From: Gammaproteobacteria bacterium
Lineage (GTDB): Bacteria; Pseudomonadota; Gammaproteobacteria; CAJXQU01
Assembly: GCA_026984775.1 (NCBI GenBank)
Contig: JALSRM010000060.1
Span: forward strand, 1 to 40,924
Direction: 5' to 3'
DNA: 40,924 nt
The position numbers and the translations under genes are program-made. The first letter of the stretch is position 1. Each line of letters starts with the position of its first letter. Under the pieces are notes generated by a model that saw only the letters and a list, made by a program, of their open reading frames with translations, did not search any database and was not told where the DNA came from. Positions 7,615-16,179 of the stretch are shown here, piece after piece.

Positions 7615-8898
7615 ATGAAATATCCTGAACGGTCACAGGAACTGACCAGTCTGTGTTTGCACTATGTCCTGTTTTTGCGTTCTATCGCTTTCTGGGGGCA
7701 TATCATGATCCTGTGGTTATTGACCCACTTCCTTGATCAGCCATTTCCGTACTTTTCTGTTGGATCGGTAGTCGTTCTCCTGGGGTTCTTTACCTTGGCA
7801 AGTTGGCTGTGGATGCGCAATAAGAAGAGTATTTCAGACCATTTTGTTTTCATCCAATTGATGGCAGATATTTTTACCCTTTCTCTTCTGCTTTATCTGA
7901 CGGGAGGTTCATCGAACCCTTTTGTTTCGCTCTTTATGCTGCCTGTCACATTTGCCTCAGCCATGTTGCGTGTTCGCTATATCTGGATTACGGCGATAAC
8001 AGCAATGATTTGTTATACCCTGCTGATGTTCTTTTATCAGCCGATGCCACTCTGGCAGCATCATGGTCAGGGCTTCACCTTGCATGTATGGGGTATGTGG
8101 GGGGGATTTCTCCTTTCTGCGGGACTGGTTGCTTACTTCGTTGCCCGTATTGGCTCCACGATCAAGGCGCGAGATAGGGCACTGGCGGAGGCGCGAGAAA
8201 AGGCGCTCGAATCTGAAAAACTGGTAGCGCTGGGAACCTTGGCTGCAGGTACGGCACACGAGTTGGGAACGCCTCTGGCCACCATTGCCATCCTCGCCAG
8301 GGAACTTGAAAAGTCGACACAGGAAAAGAACCCTGCGATCAGCAAAAAACTGACTCTGTTAAGAAGTCAGGTGGATCGATGCAAGACGATCCTTTCAAAA
8401 ATGACTTCTTCTACTGGTCAATCACCTGCCGACTCTGGTGCAGGTATCACAGTGGACAGATACCTTGAAAAAACCCTGCAGGAATGGTCGAAAATCCGAC
8501 CAGAAGTCAGTGCCGAAAGTCACTTCAGTGGTACCGATCCAGCACCGAGAATTATTGCTGATAGAACGGTAACCCAGGCTATTCTCAATGTTCTTGACAA
8601 TGCCGCTGACGCGTCCAGAGATTCAATCAAGGTTGAGGGCAAGTGGGATAATAACTGTCTGGTGCTCTTTGTACATGATCAAGGAGAAGGTATTTCAGAT
8701 GAATTGATCGAACGGGTTGGAGAGGAACCATTCCTGACCACAAAACCTCCAGGTAAAGGGCTTGGACTGGGGCTTTATCTCACCAGAACAACACTTATCA
8801 GGCTGGGGGGAGAAATTCATTTTGAAAATCGTGATAATGGAAAAGGGCTTACTGTTCAAATCAAGCTGCCACTGGCACAATTGAAGATAGATGAATAA
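7615..8898 (+). CDS. regB: RegB/PrrB-type redox sensor histidine kinase
   Basis: A 427-residue membrane sensor kinase with about six transmembrane helices (1-180). The quinone-binding signature GGSSNPF (97-103) of RegB/PrrB is present, followed by the H-box AAGTAHELGTPLATI (phospho-acceptor H215), the redox-active cysteine region VDRCKTIL (C256), the N-box NVLDNAADA (N329) and G-boxes DQGEG and GKGLGLGL. RegB proteins sense the quinone pool and oxidation state and phosphorylate RegA, which controls respiration, carbon and nitrogen fixation genes in other proteobacteria. Here it overlaps the regA start by eight bases and is divergent from a cytochrome c gene, as expected for a respiration regulator. 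No strong ribosome site is visible upstream of its ATG. Confidence 0.92.
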   Translation: MKYPERSQELTSLCLHYVLFLRSIAFWGHIMILWLLTHFLDQPFPYFSVGSVVVLLGFFTLASWLWMRNKKSISDHFVFIQLMADIFTLSLLLYLTGGSSNPFVSLFMLPVTFASAMLRVRYIWITAITAMICYTLLMFFYQPMPLWQHHGQGFTLHVWGMWGGFLLSAGLVAYFVARIGSTIKARDRALAEAREKALESEKLVALGTLAAGTAHELGTPLATIAILARELEKSTQEKNPAISKKLTLLRSQVDRCKTILSKMTSSTGQSPADSGAGITVDRYLEKTLQEWSKIRPEVSAESHFSGTDPAPRIIADRTVTQAILNVLDNAADASRDSIKVEGKWDNNCLVLFVHDQGEGISDELIERVGEEPFLTTKPPGKGLGLGLYLTRTTLIRLGGEIHFENRDNGKGLTVQIKLPLAQLKIDE

Positions 8899-9427
8899 GG
8901 GAAAAAGACTTTTGCTCGTGGATGATGATCCACTCTATTGTGAAGTATTGGGCGATGCATTGGCGTATCGCGGATACGATGTAACAGTGGCTCATGATGT
9001 CCCTTCTGCGCTGGCCAAACTGGAGCAGATCACTCCTCAATATGCAGTGGTGGATCTGAAAATGCCCGGTCCTTCCGGACTGGAACTGGTTACAAGACTT
9101 CACGAAATTAATTCAAAGACAAAAATTATCGTTCTCACGGGCTATGCCAGTATTGCCACTGCAGTAGAGGCGATCAAGCTGGGTGCCACCCACTACTTGA
9201 CCAAACCGGCAGATGCCGATGAGATCGTAGCAGCGTTCCATCGTGAGGAGGGTGATCCTGAAACCCCCGTTCCCAAGAAGCCGATTTCTATCAATCGACT
9301 TGAATGGGAGCATATTCAGAAAATTCTGACAGAATGCGATGGCAACATCTCGGAAGCGGCTCGCCGGCTGGGCATGCACCGGAGGACACTGCAGAGAAAA
9401 TTGCAGAAAAGACCAGTACGGCACTGA
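8891..9427 (+). CDS. regA: RegA/PrrA-type response regulator
   Basis: A 178-residue regulator with a receiver domain (1-120; phosphorylated D55 in VVDLKMPG, acidic pocket DDD at 11-13) and a short Fis-type DNA-binding domain (about 134-172) ending in GNISEAARRLGMHRRTLQRK, nearly the RegA consensus. It partners the upstream kinase, whose stop codon it overlaps. Probable direct targets include the divergent cytochrome c gene, but no operator was identified. Identity is clear from both motif sets and the gene pairing. Confidence 0.93.
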   Translation: MNKGKRLLLVDDDPLYCEVLGDALAYRGYDVTVAHDVPSALAKLEQITPQYAVVDLKMPGPSGLELVTRLHEINSKTKIIVLTGYASIATAVEAIKLGATHYLTKPADADEIVAAFHREEGDPETPVPKKPISINRLEWEHIQKILTECDGNISEAARRLGMHRRTLQRKLQKRPVRH

Positions 9428-9521
9428 ACTTTCCGAATTCCCTCATGTCCGAGATGACTTCGACGTTGGCATACTTCCTGCGTTTATGGGAAGATCACAT
9501 ACTGTTTATCTGGAGATTCAC

Positions 9522-10220
9522 ATGAAAAAACAACTCATCACTGCGGTATCGATCGTTTCAGTCGTTGCAGGCAGCACATTTCTTTCAACCCGGGTTCTGG
9601 CAGAAGATGCCTCACTGTCAACTGACAAACAGAAATTCAGCTATGGAATCGGTCTGCAAATCGGTCAGAGCCTCTCCCAGCAACCTTTCGAGGTCGACCA
9701 TGATGCTCTGATCCTGGCCATCAAGGATGCCCTCGCGGGCAAGGAATCTCGCGTATCACTGAAAGAGTTACAGCGAGTCATGGCAGCCGAAGAGAAAAAA
9801 CTGAACGAAAAACAAACGGCTGCCGCAGATGATAATCTGAAAATTGGCAAAGCCTTTCTGGAAGACAACAAGAAAAAGAATGGTATAAAAACGACTGCTA
9901 GCGGTTTGCAATATCGGGTAATCAAAGAAGGCTCGGGAGAAAGCCCGACTTTGGACGATACTGTCACAGTCAATTACCGGGGAACGCTCCTTGATGGCAC
10001 TGAGTTTGACAGTTCTTACAAACGTGGACAACCGGCAACATTCCCTCTGAAGGGGGTCATTAAAGGTTGGCAGGAAGCCCTTCCGATGATGAAAAAAGGT
10101 GCCAAATGGGAGATCTTTGTTCCATCAGAACTTGCTTATGGTCCCCGTGGTGCAGGTGGATCGATTGGTCCTAACGAAACACTCATCTTTGAAATCGAAT
10201 TACTTGATATCAAAAAGTAA
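9522..10220 (+). CDS. Mip/FkpA-like FKBP peptidyl-prolyl isomerase
   Basis: A 232-residue exported protein: signal peptide ending in STRVLA, an alpha-helical FKBP_N dimerization domain (about 30-130) and a C-terminal FKBP domain (about 135-232) with VTVNYRGTLLDGTEFDSSY, the VIKGWQEAL segment and AYGPRGAGGSIGPNETLIFE. It catalyses prolyl isomerization and helps fold periplasmic or outer-membrane proteins. The frame is open about 60 codons further upstream, but the ATG at 9522 follows GGAG by seven bases and begins the signal peptide. It lies 94 bases after regA, on the same strand. Confidence 0.94.
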   Translation: MKKQLITAVSIVSVVAGSTFLSTRVLAEDASLSTDKQKFSYGIGLQIGQSLSQQPFEVDHDALILAIKDALAGKESRVSLKELQRVMAAEEKKLNEKQTAAADDNLKIGKAFLEDNKKKNGIKTTASGLQYRVIKEGSGESPTLDDTVTVNYRGTLLDGTEFDSSYKRGQPATFPLKGVIKGWQEALPMMKKGAKWEIFVPSELAYGPRGAGGSIGPNETLIFEIELLDIKK

Positions 10221-10233
10221 ATTCTCTCTGGTT

Positions 10234-10256
10234 ATGGGCAGGTCACGCCTGCCCAT
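10234..10256 (+). terminator. Strong hairpin after the FKBP gene
   Basis: ATGGGCAGG (10234-10242) pairs perfectly with CCTGCCCAT (10248-10256) around a five-base loop. The following sequence (TATCGTTCC) is only weakly T-rich. It sits between convergent genes. Confidence 0.6.
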
Positions 10257-10324
10257 TATCGTTCCTGAAACCCCATTAGAGTAATTAGTTGGCCTCGGCA
10301 TAACGGCTGCGTAGTGACCAATGA

Positions 10325-11323
10325 TTAGCATCCTCCACTATCAGATTTTAAGCCGTCCGGTTTGAATTCAGCATACATCAGTCTTCCATGACTTTTGCAG
10401 GGGTTCTTCTCCATAATGCTTCTGATCGCATCTTCCACCAAGTAGGGTTGATCAAGGTGGATGTAGTGACCACTGAAATTGGCAATCACGTGAATGGTTT
10501 TTGAGGTCATTCTGGCCAGGCTGTTCTGTAGTCGCAACCAGGCCTTCTCGTACTTGTTACCTTCAGGATTATCTGGCCAAGCTCGCTCTCCTCGTGACAA
10601 GACCACAAGTGGAATATCTGGAAACGATCCTTCTTCTGCAACCTGCTCAGCACTGATCTCAAAATTCATGCTTTCAAAACGCAGTGCGTTGCGTGCCTTT
10701 CGTGCGCTCATCAGATGATAGGCCAACCTCCGGGATTCGAGTGGATAATTGGATGGCAGTTTTGGGGTGGAAATAAACTTCACTCTTCTCCGGTTGAGCG
10801 CCTTGTCCGGATAGACTGCAGGAAACCAGTGTACCTGATCAGGATGTGAAGAATCGATCAATACCATCCCTGCGACTTCGTTTGGATGTGACTTGGCAAA
10901 GTACATCATGTTATAGCCACCAAAAGAATGTGCCACCAAGATATAAGGAGGTGCCAGTTCTGCTTGCTCGAGTAATTTGTGCAGTTCCGCAACCATCGCC
11001 TTGGTTGTACGGGGGAAAGGACCCGGATCACTCCAGCCATAACCCGCACGATCATAGGCGCAGATTCGATAGTCATCTGCCAGGTCGTGTTGAATCTTGC
11101 GCCATTCAAGTGAGAATCCACCCAAGCCAGATTCGATGATCACGACGGGCTTTTGATTCTTCTTTCCTTCACAATATATATGTAGACGGTGCGTTCCCAC
11201 ATTGATCAATTTTCCAGGTGGTTCCCATAGTCTATCCAGTTTGTCATCTGCCAACGCTGAATGGGTTAGAGAGAAAAACAGTGTACTGACAAAGAGAGGG
11301 AGGTGAATTTTGAACACACGCAT
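10325..11323 (-). CDS. Secreted alpha/beta hydrolase
   Basis: A 332-residue hydrolase with a signal peptide (MRVFKIHLPLFVSTLFFSL and onward, to ALA). It has the alpha/beta fold motifs: oxyanion region ESGLGGFSLEW, AYDRAGYGWSD, the nucleophile elbow AHSFGGYN and the late histidine region FSGHYIHLDQP. Counted from an upstream in-frame GTG at 11335, the nucleophile is S137 and the catalytic His is 290 or 293. The ATG at 11323 gives a cleaner signal peptide and is preferred. Substrate is unknown; similar proteins are esterases or epoxide-hydrolase-like. It stands alone, convergent with the FKBP gene. Confidence 0.85.
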   Translation of the reverse strand: MRVFKIHLPLFVSTLFFSLTHSALADDKLDRLWEPPGKLINVGTHRLHIYCEGKKNQKPVVIIESGLGGFSLEWRKIQHDLADDYRICAYDRAGYGWSDPGPFPRTTKAMVAELHKLLEQAELAPPYILVAHSFGGYNMMYFAKSHPNEVAGMVLIDSSHPDQVHWFPAVYPDKALNRRRVKFISTPKLPSNYPLESRRLAYHLMSARKARNALRFESMNFEISAEQVAEEGSFPDIPLVVLSRGERAWPDNPEGNKYEKAWLRLQNSLARMTSKTIHVIANFSGHYIHLDQPYLVEDAIRSIMEKNPCKSHGRLMYAEFKPDGLKSDSGGC

Positions 11324-11494
11324 ATAATTTCTCACTTTTCTGCTCTTAGAGCCCCTTACTGCCGTAAAGTTTAGTTGACGTGCCCGGGACAGGAAAGTTT
11401 ATTTCTGTCAAGCATTGTATGAACTTTTATACTTGACGAATCTTCTGCCAACACCTACAAGAAATTTATATGGAACAAAGGGAGGGCATAAACC

Positions 11495-12053
11495 ATGCCT
11501 ATCGTGTCCTATAAAAACCGGATGCTCGACGTCCGCCCTGACAGACTTGTCAGAAGAGGATTCAATCAACCGTGTGCGAATTATGGCACCTTATTTCAGG
11601 AACAATGGCATCTACCCGATTTTCATTACCTGGAAAACAGGTTTTCTAGAATCACTTAAAAACCAGATCCAGGGTTACATTCAGGATAGCTTCAGAAATG
11701 TGGGCGTCGATCCATCAAGCGGCCGGGCACTCGAAGATATTCAAAATACCATTGCTGGGTATGGCTGCCGCTTGGGATTCCTCTAATGCAAAACAGGAAG
11801 ATGGCCACTTCAATACCAGTCAACTCGCAGAGAGCAAAAAAAATGGCTGATGTTTGCCAGAACAGGGCTAACGAGGGTTCGATGTCATATCTACGACAAG
11901 TCATACAGTGAGGTTCTGATATCACTGAAGGGTGACACGACCGGTCTTGCGCATGGTTCGTTTGATAACGGTATAAAAATTATTAAGAGCACGATGAAAA
12001 GGATTAGAAGGGGAAAACTGAAATTTCCAGTCGAAAACCTTGGTTGCTTCTGA
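11495..12053 (+). pseudogene. Relic of a large C1-peptidase/alpha-beta hydrolase-type protein
   Basis: An ATG at 11495 with a strong ribosome site (GGAGGG, eight bases upstream) begins MPIVSYKNRMLDVRPDRLV, which recalls the N-terminus of large bacterial papain-like (C1) peptidase proteins. Reading then has to move to another frame at about 11540, where SINRVRIMAPYFRNNGIYPI and then FITWKTGFLESL recall the hydrolase-like part of such proteins. A stop at 11784 follows, and the same frame resumes near 11850 with LAHGSFDNGIKIIKSTMKRI and a final PVENLGCF before a stop at 12051. The order is right, but the middle is missing and frames are broken, so this reads as a decayed, internally deleted gene. 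The family link is from memory of similar sequences and is not certain. Confidence 0.45.
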
Positions 12054-12290
12054 ACACATTTTGATCCTCTTTCCCGGAAACTTTTCCCTAGTATGAAGCC
12101 GATGCGAAAAAATGATCAATGCCCTCGTAAGGGAATGTCTCTTTGTTCTCTTGAAATTTAAAATCCCATCTCTATATACTAGTTGAATTGTTTTCCCTTT
12201 CTTAAGGTCAGCATTGGCCACTGCTTCTGAACGTTCTATCAGAAAGCATTTTGAACAATTCATTAATCTTTACTTTTGTTTGATTCAAAG

Positions 12291-12307
12291 ACGGGAACTT
12301 TCCCCGT
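12291..12307 (+). promoter_or_regulatory. Small leader hairpin before the inositol operon
   Basis: ACGGG (12291-12295) can pair with CCCGT (12303-12307) just before the GAGG ribosome site of the inositol-3-phosphate synthase gene. It is short and may be chance. The rest of 12054-12329 is AT-rich with no gene seen and should hold the operon promoter. Confidence 0.2.
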
Positions 12308-12329
12308 AACTATGTGAGGTTTATTTGAA

Positions 12330-13490
12330 ATGAACAAGATAAAGATAGCAATTGTGGGTGTGGGAAACTGCGCCAGTTCACTGATCCAGGGTATCCACTA
12401 TTATCGTGATAAGGATCCCTCCGAGGCAATTGGCCTCATGCATGAGCAAATTGGTGGTTATGGCCCCTCTGATATCGAGTTGGTTGCAGCCTGGGATATC
12501 GACAAGCGGAAAGTCGGCAAGGATGTTTCCCTGGCAATCTTCGAAAAACCCAATTGTACGACAGTATTCTGCTCCGATGTTCCGGACTCCGGCGTGACCG
12601 TCCGTATGGGCAAGATCCTGGACGGGTTTTCTGATCACATGAAAGACTATCCCGAACATCGCACCTTTGTGCTCGCCGACGAGGCCGAGCCCAACAAGGA
12701 TGAAATCGTCCAGGTGCTGAAAGAAACTGGTACTGAAGTCCTGATGAATTATCTGCCGGTGGGCTCGGAAGAAGCCACACGTTTTTATGCCGACTGCGCA
12801 CTTGAAGCCGGTGTGGCTTTCGTCAACAACATTCCAGTGTTCATTGCGTCCGATCCTGATTGGGCACACCGGTTCGAAGAAAAGGGCATCCCGATCATCG
12901 GTGATGACATCAAGGCCCAGGTAGGTGCCACCATCACACACAGGACCTTGACGGATCTGTTTGCCAAACGCGGGGTTGAACTGACTCGTACTTACCAACT
13001 GAATACCGGTGGCAATACGGATTTTCTCAACATGCTCAATCGTTCACGCCTGGCTTCGAAGAAGGAATCGAAAACCGAGGCAGTGCAAGCAGTCACGGCC
13101 CATCGCCTGGATGAAGAGAACATTCACGTGGGTCCCAGTGACTATGTCCCCTGGCAGAAGGACAACAAACTCTGCTTCATCCGCATGGAAGGAAAGTTGT
13201 TTGGCGATGTGCCGATGAATCTGGAATTGCGGCTTTCTGTTGAGGATTCGCCTAACTCCGCGGGGGTTGCGATCGATGCAGTACGTTGTGCAAAACTAGC
13301 TCTCGATCGCGGACAGGGTGGTGTTTTGCATGCGCCTTCCAGCTATTTCTGCAAACACCCGCCGCGTCAGTACACCGACGATGAGGCCTACCGTATGATG
13401 GAAGCCTTTATCAGTGACACGGAAGGAAAACTACATGAAGTGTCTGATACTGGCTGCCGGGAAGGGCAGCAGGCTGCGGCAGCAGGCTGA
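12330..13490 (+). CDS. ino1: Inositol-3-phosphate synthase (archaeal/bacterial type)
   Basis: A 386-residue myo-inositol-1(3)-phosphate synthase that converts glucose-6-phosphate to inositol phosphate using NAD. Seen: N-terminal Rossmann motif [16 protein letters not shown], the catalytic region [20 protein letters not shown], the substrate segment [13 protein letters not shown], and [20 protein letters not shown]. It is the short type found in archaea, actinobacteria and thermophiles rather than the longer eukaryotic form. A GAGG lies about ten bases before the ATG. The gene heads a three-gene operon; its last 56 bases overlap the next gene, giving an odd alanine-rich tail ([12 protein letters not shown]). 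Inositol production is uncommon in gammaproteobacteria. Confidence 0.93.
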   Translation: MNKIKIAIVGVGNCASSLIQGIHYYRDKDPSEAIGLMHEQIGGYGPSDIELVAAWDIDKRKVGKDVSLAIFEKPNCTTVFCSDVPDSGVTVRMGKILDGFSDHMKDYPEHRTFVLADEAEPNKDEIVQVLKETGTEVLMNYLPVGSEEATRFYADCALEAGVAFVNNIPVFIASDPDWAHRFEEKGIPIIGDDIKAQVGATITHRTLTDLFAKRGVELTRTYQLNTGGNTDFLNMLNRSRLASKKESKTEAVQAVTAHRLDEENIHVGPSDYVPWQKDNKLCFIRMEGKLFGDVPMNLELRLSVEDSPNSAGVAIDAVRCAKLALDRGQGGVLHAPSSYFCKHPPRQYTDDEAYRMMEAFISDTEGKLHEVSDTGCREGQQAAAAG

Positions 13491-14748
13491 ATCCAAACCC
13501 CTGCTCCCACTACTGGGGGTCCCCTTGATTGTAAGAACCATCCGCACCGCCTGTAAGGCCGGTGCGGATGACTTTGTCGTGGTCACCGGTCATGCCGGTA
13601 AGCGTGTGGATGCCGAGTTGGAGAGGCTTTCCAACAACCTGCACTGCCCGATCAAGACTGTCCAGAACACAGAATGGGAAACCACAGAAAACGGACATTC
13701 CATCCTGGCGGCAGAGACATTATTGCAGGATGAAAACTTTTTGCTGTTGATGGCTGACCATCTGTTTGAGCCACAAATCATCCGAAAACTGATCACAGAA
13801 CCCGTACCAGACAATGGGTTGAGCCTCGCCGTGGATCAGCAGTTCAACAACCCGTTGGTCGATCTTGAAGATGTAACAAAAGTACGTTGTGCAGAGGGTT
13901 GGATTCAGGTGATTGGCAAAAATCTGGAGGTGTATGACGGCTACGATACCGGGATCTTTCTCTGTACTCCTGCACTGTTTGATGCCATCCGAACAGCGAG
14001 TAAAAAGGGTGATACCCGTCTTTCTGCTGCGGTGCTTGAACTTGCCCAGGAACGTCGTGCAAAGGCCGTTGATGTCAGTGGATGTTTTTGGATCGACGTG
14101 GATGATAAAGCCGCGCTTGAACGTGCCGAACAGGCATTGCTCCACCGATTGCGTGGCAAGGTTCACGACGGCCCTGTATCCCGTTGGCTTAATCGACCGC
14201 TTTCGATACGGATTTCAAGGTATCTGGCAAAAACCGGGGTTACACCAAATCAGATCTCGTTTTTCTCCTTTCTCCTTTCCGTGATCGGCGCGTTGTTGTT
14301 TTCACTGGGAAGTTATCCCTCCTTGCTCTTGGGCGGCCTACTTGCACAATTGGCATCGATCATCGATGGCTGTGATGGTGAAATTGCCCGTCTCAAATAC
14401 CAGAGCAGCGCCTATGGCGGTTGGTTTGATGCAGTGCTGGATCGTTATGCAGATGCCTTTTTACTGTTTGGCATGACTTGGTACACCTGGCTAAATACCG
14501 CATCAGCGCTTGTCTTCGTGATAGGTTTTTTTGCCCTCACTGGTTCCTTCATGGTGAGCTACACCGCCGATAAGTACGATGGCTTGATGCGTAGCCGCGG
14601 TGGCAGCCGTTTTCGGATCGGACGCGATGTTCGCGTTTTCCTGATCTTTCTCGGCGCACTCTTCGATCAGGTGCTTCCTGTTCTCGTGTTCATCGCTGTG
14701 GTCATGAATATGGAGACACTCCGCCGCTTGTGGGTCTGCAGGAAATGA
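13435..14748 (+). CDS. Bifunctional CTP:inositol-1-phosphate cytidylyltransferase / CDP-inositol phosphotransferase
   Basis: A 437-residue fusion. Residues 1-235 are a nucleotidyltransferase ([38 protein letters not shown]). From about 245 there is a membrane CDP-alcohol phosphotransferase domain with the full signature D314-G-x2-A-R-x8-G328-x3-D332-x3-D336, plus several transmembrane helices. The same fusion is known in Archaeoglobus as the key enzyme for di-myo-inositol phosphate; a related CDP-inositol route makes inositol lipids in Rhodothermus. With the upstream synthase it implies inositol phosphate to CDP-inositol to an inositol phosphodiester. The start at 13435 follows GGAAGGA by seven bases. 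Whether the acceptor is inositol phosphate or a lipid alcohol cannot be told from sequence. Confidence 0.85.
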   Translation: MKCLILAAGKGSRLRQQAESKPLLPLLGVPLIVRTIRTACKAGADDFVVVTGHAGKRVDAELERLSNNLHCPIKTVQNTEWETTENGHSILAAETLLQDENFLLLMADHLFEPQIIRKLITEPVPDNGLSLAVDQQFNNPLVDLEDVTKVRCAEGWIQVIGKNLEVYDGYDTGIFLCTPALFDAIRTASKKGDTRLSAAVLELAQERRAKAVDVSGCFWIDVDDKAALERAEQALLHRLRGKVHDGPVSRWLNRPLSIRISRYLAKTGVTPNQISFFSFLLSVIGALLFSLGSYPSLLLGGLLAQLASIIDGCDGEIARLKYQSSAYGGWFDAVLDRYADAFLLFGMTWYTWLNTASALVFVIGFFALTGSFMVSYTADKYDGLMRSRGGSRFRIGRDVRVFLIFLGALFDQVLPVLVFIAVVMNMETLRRLWVCRK

Positions 14749-15332
14749 GTGAACTGGAGCGTACAAAGCAAGCCATTCGTGACTTCATCGCAGGTTCGGA
14801 CGTACCGGAAGATCCACGGCATGCGGACAATACACTGGAGTGGCTTCTGCGTCTGGCTCCGGCTGCCGATGGCGCATTGCAGATCGCCGCGCTTGCTCAT
14901 GATATCGATCGCGCCTCCCCGGACAAGATCCGGCGGGAGAATTTCAATGACTACGATGATTTCAAGGCAGCCCATGCCCGGCATGGCGCGGAAATCCTGA
15001 ACATAATCCTGGCCCCCTTCGATCTCTCTCTGGAAACCAAGCACGAAGCCTGCCGCTTGGTGGAATATCACGAAGTGGGTGGTGATCCCAGATCCAATCT
15101 GCTAAAGGATGCTGATAGTCTTTCCTATTTTGACGTCAATCTTCCCTTTTATCTGCAGCGGGAAGGTCGGGATGAAACCTTGCGCCGATGTATTTGGGGT
15201 ATCAGAAGGTTATCCACAACGGCAAGGACGATGCTGGAAAAGATAAAGTTCGATGATCCAACCCATACCGAAATTATCAAAATAACCCTAGACGCATCAA
15301 ATGGGGAAGACACTTCGCAATCAACCAGTTGA
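14745..15332 (+). CDS. HD-domain phosphohydrolase, third gene of the inositol operon
   Basis: A 195-residue soluble protein with an HD metal-binding arrangement: H26 (DPRHADNT), H52-D53 (LAHDIDRA), H80 (ARHGAEIL), H109 (VEYHEVGGD) and D122 (KDADSLSYFD). HD proteins are phosphohydrolases or nucleotidases. It may belong to the DUF4202-like group, but I am not sure. Its ATG overlaps the stop of the cytidylyltransferase/transferase by ATGA (14745-14748), so it is tightly coupled to that pathway. A plausible job is dephosphorylating the di-inositol phosphate phosphate intermediate or inositol phosphate, a step for which no separate inositol monophosphatase is visible here. That role is inference. 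An in-frame GTG at 14730 is a less likely start. Confidence 0.8.
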   Translation: MSELERTKQAIRDFIAGSDVPEDPRHADNTLEWLLRLAPAADGALQIAALAHDIDRASPDKIRRENFNDYDDFKAAHARHGAEILNIILAPFDLSLETKHEACRLVEYHEVGGDPRSNLLKDADSLSYFDVNLPFYLQREGRDETLRRCIWGIRRLSTTARTMLEKIKFDDPTHTEIIKITLDASNGEDTSQSTS

Positions 15333-15488
15333 TGGTCTTGTTTTCAATTCGAAATACAACGAAGGAAGGTATTTTCTTTCTACAAATCTTATAGTGAATT
15401 ATTCCCTTTTATTACTAACCACTTGATTATCAATTTTTAACATTATACACTTTCTTTAAAGTAGATTTTGAAAGGGAGGGAAATCGAT

Positions 15489-16088
15489 ATGAAACGTTCG
15501 ATACTGAAAGCAACCCTGATCGGTTGCACACTGCTGTTTGGCGTTCCTGCCAAGGCGCTGATCATCAATGTCAGCGAGATTCTTATCACCCCATCGGCCT
15601 TGAACACAGACGGCTGGTTACAGGTTTCTGAAGTGATAGCTTCAGAATCAGGAACTGGTAATGATCTGGCGCTTGCCTCTGCGGGTGCAACGGCGACTGG
15701 ATCTTCCAACTGGCCAGGTACCGTAGGTCCATCAGCTACCATTGATGGGGTTACACCACCCGCTGCGGCACTGTTGGAGATGTTTCATTCAAACGAGAAT
15801 GATCACACCTCGTTTCTCAAGATCACCTTGGCGGCTCCCAGCGCGCTGGATTCCATCACCATATTTGGAACAAACCAACATGATCTGGCCTGTTGTACCC
15901 ACCGAGATATCTATAACCTCGAGTTGCGTGACGCCTCTGGAAATCTTCTCTACAGTGCATCTGATATCGACGCCACCAGCGGTTCAGTGACCAACACTCT
16001 GAACGCGGTACCACTGCCTGCTTCTGTATGGCTGCTGGGTACAGGTATTTTTGCATTACTGGGAATTGGCCGGCGTAAACAGGGCTGA
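15489..16088 (+). CDS. PEP-CTERM (VPLPA-type) exported protein with discoidin-like domain
   Basis: A 199-residue secreted protein. It has a signal peptide (MKRSILKATLIGCTLLFGVP then AKA), a beta-rich domain (about 35-165) that resembles F5/8 type C carbohydrate-binding folds (SALDSITIFG, LACCTHRDIYNLELRDASGN), and a C-terminal sorting tag: VPLPASVWLLGTGIFALLGI followed by basic residues. PEP-CTERM tags are processed by an exosortase and usually go with exopolysaccharide or biofilm loci. No exosortase is in this window. The ATG follows GGGAGG by ten bases. The binding function is a guess from fold-like patterns. Confidence 0.85.
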   Translation: MKRSILKATLIGCTLLFGVPAKALIINVSEILITPSALNTDGWLQVSEVIASESGTGNDLALASAGATATGSSNWPGTVGPSATIDGVTPPAAALLEMFHSNENDHTSFLKITLAAPSALDSITIFGTNQHDLACCTHRDIYNLELRDASGNLLYSASDIDATSGSVTNTLNAVPLPASVWLLGTGIFALLGIGRRKQG

Positions 16089-16109
16089 ATTTTCGGATCT
16101 TCTATCAAC

Positions 16110-16141
16110 GACCTTGGCCATTACGGTCAGGGTCTTTTTTT
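16110..16141 (+). terminator. Rho-independent terminator of the PEP-CTERM gene
   Basis: GACCTTGGCC (16110-16119) pairs with GGTCAGGGTC (16125-16134) around ATTAC with two G-T wobbles, followed by seven T. It also separates this gene from the convergent oxidoreductase. Confidence 0.85.
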
Positions 16142-16179
16142 AGGTAATTCCGATTAACCCAGGCGTCTTCTATTTTCCT

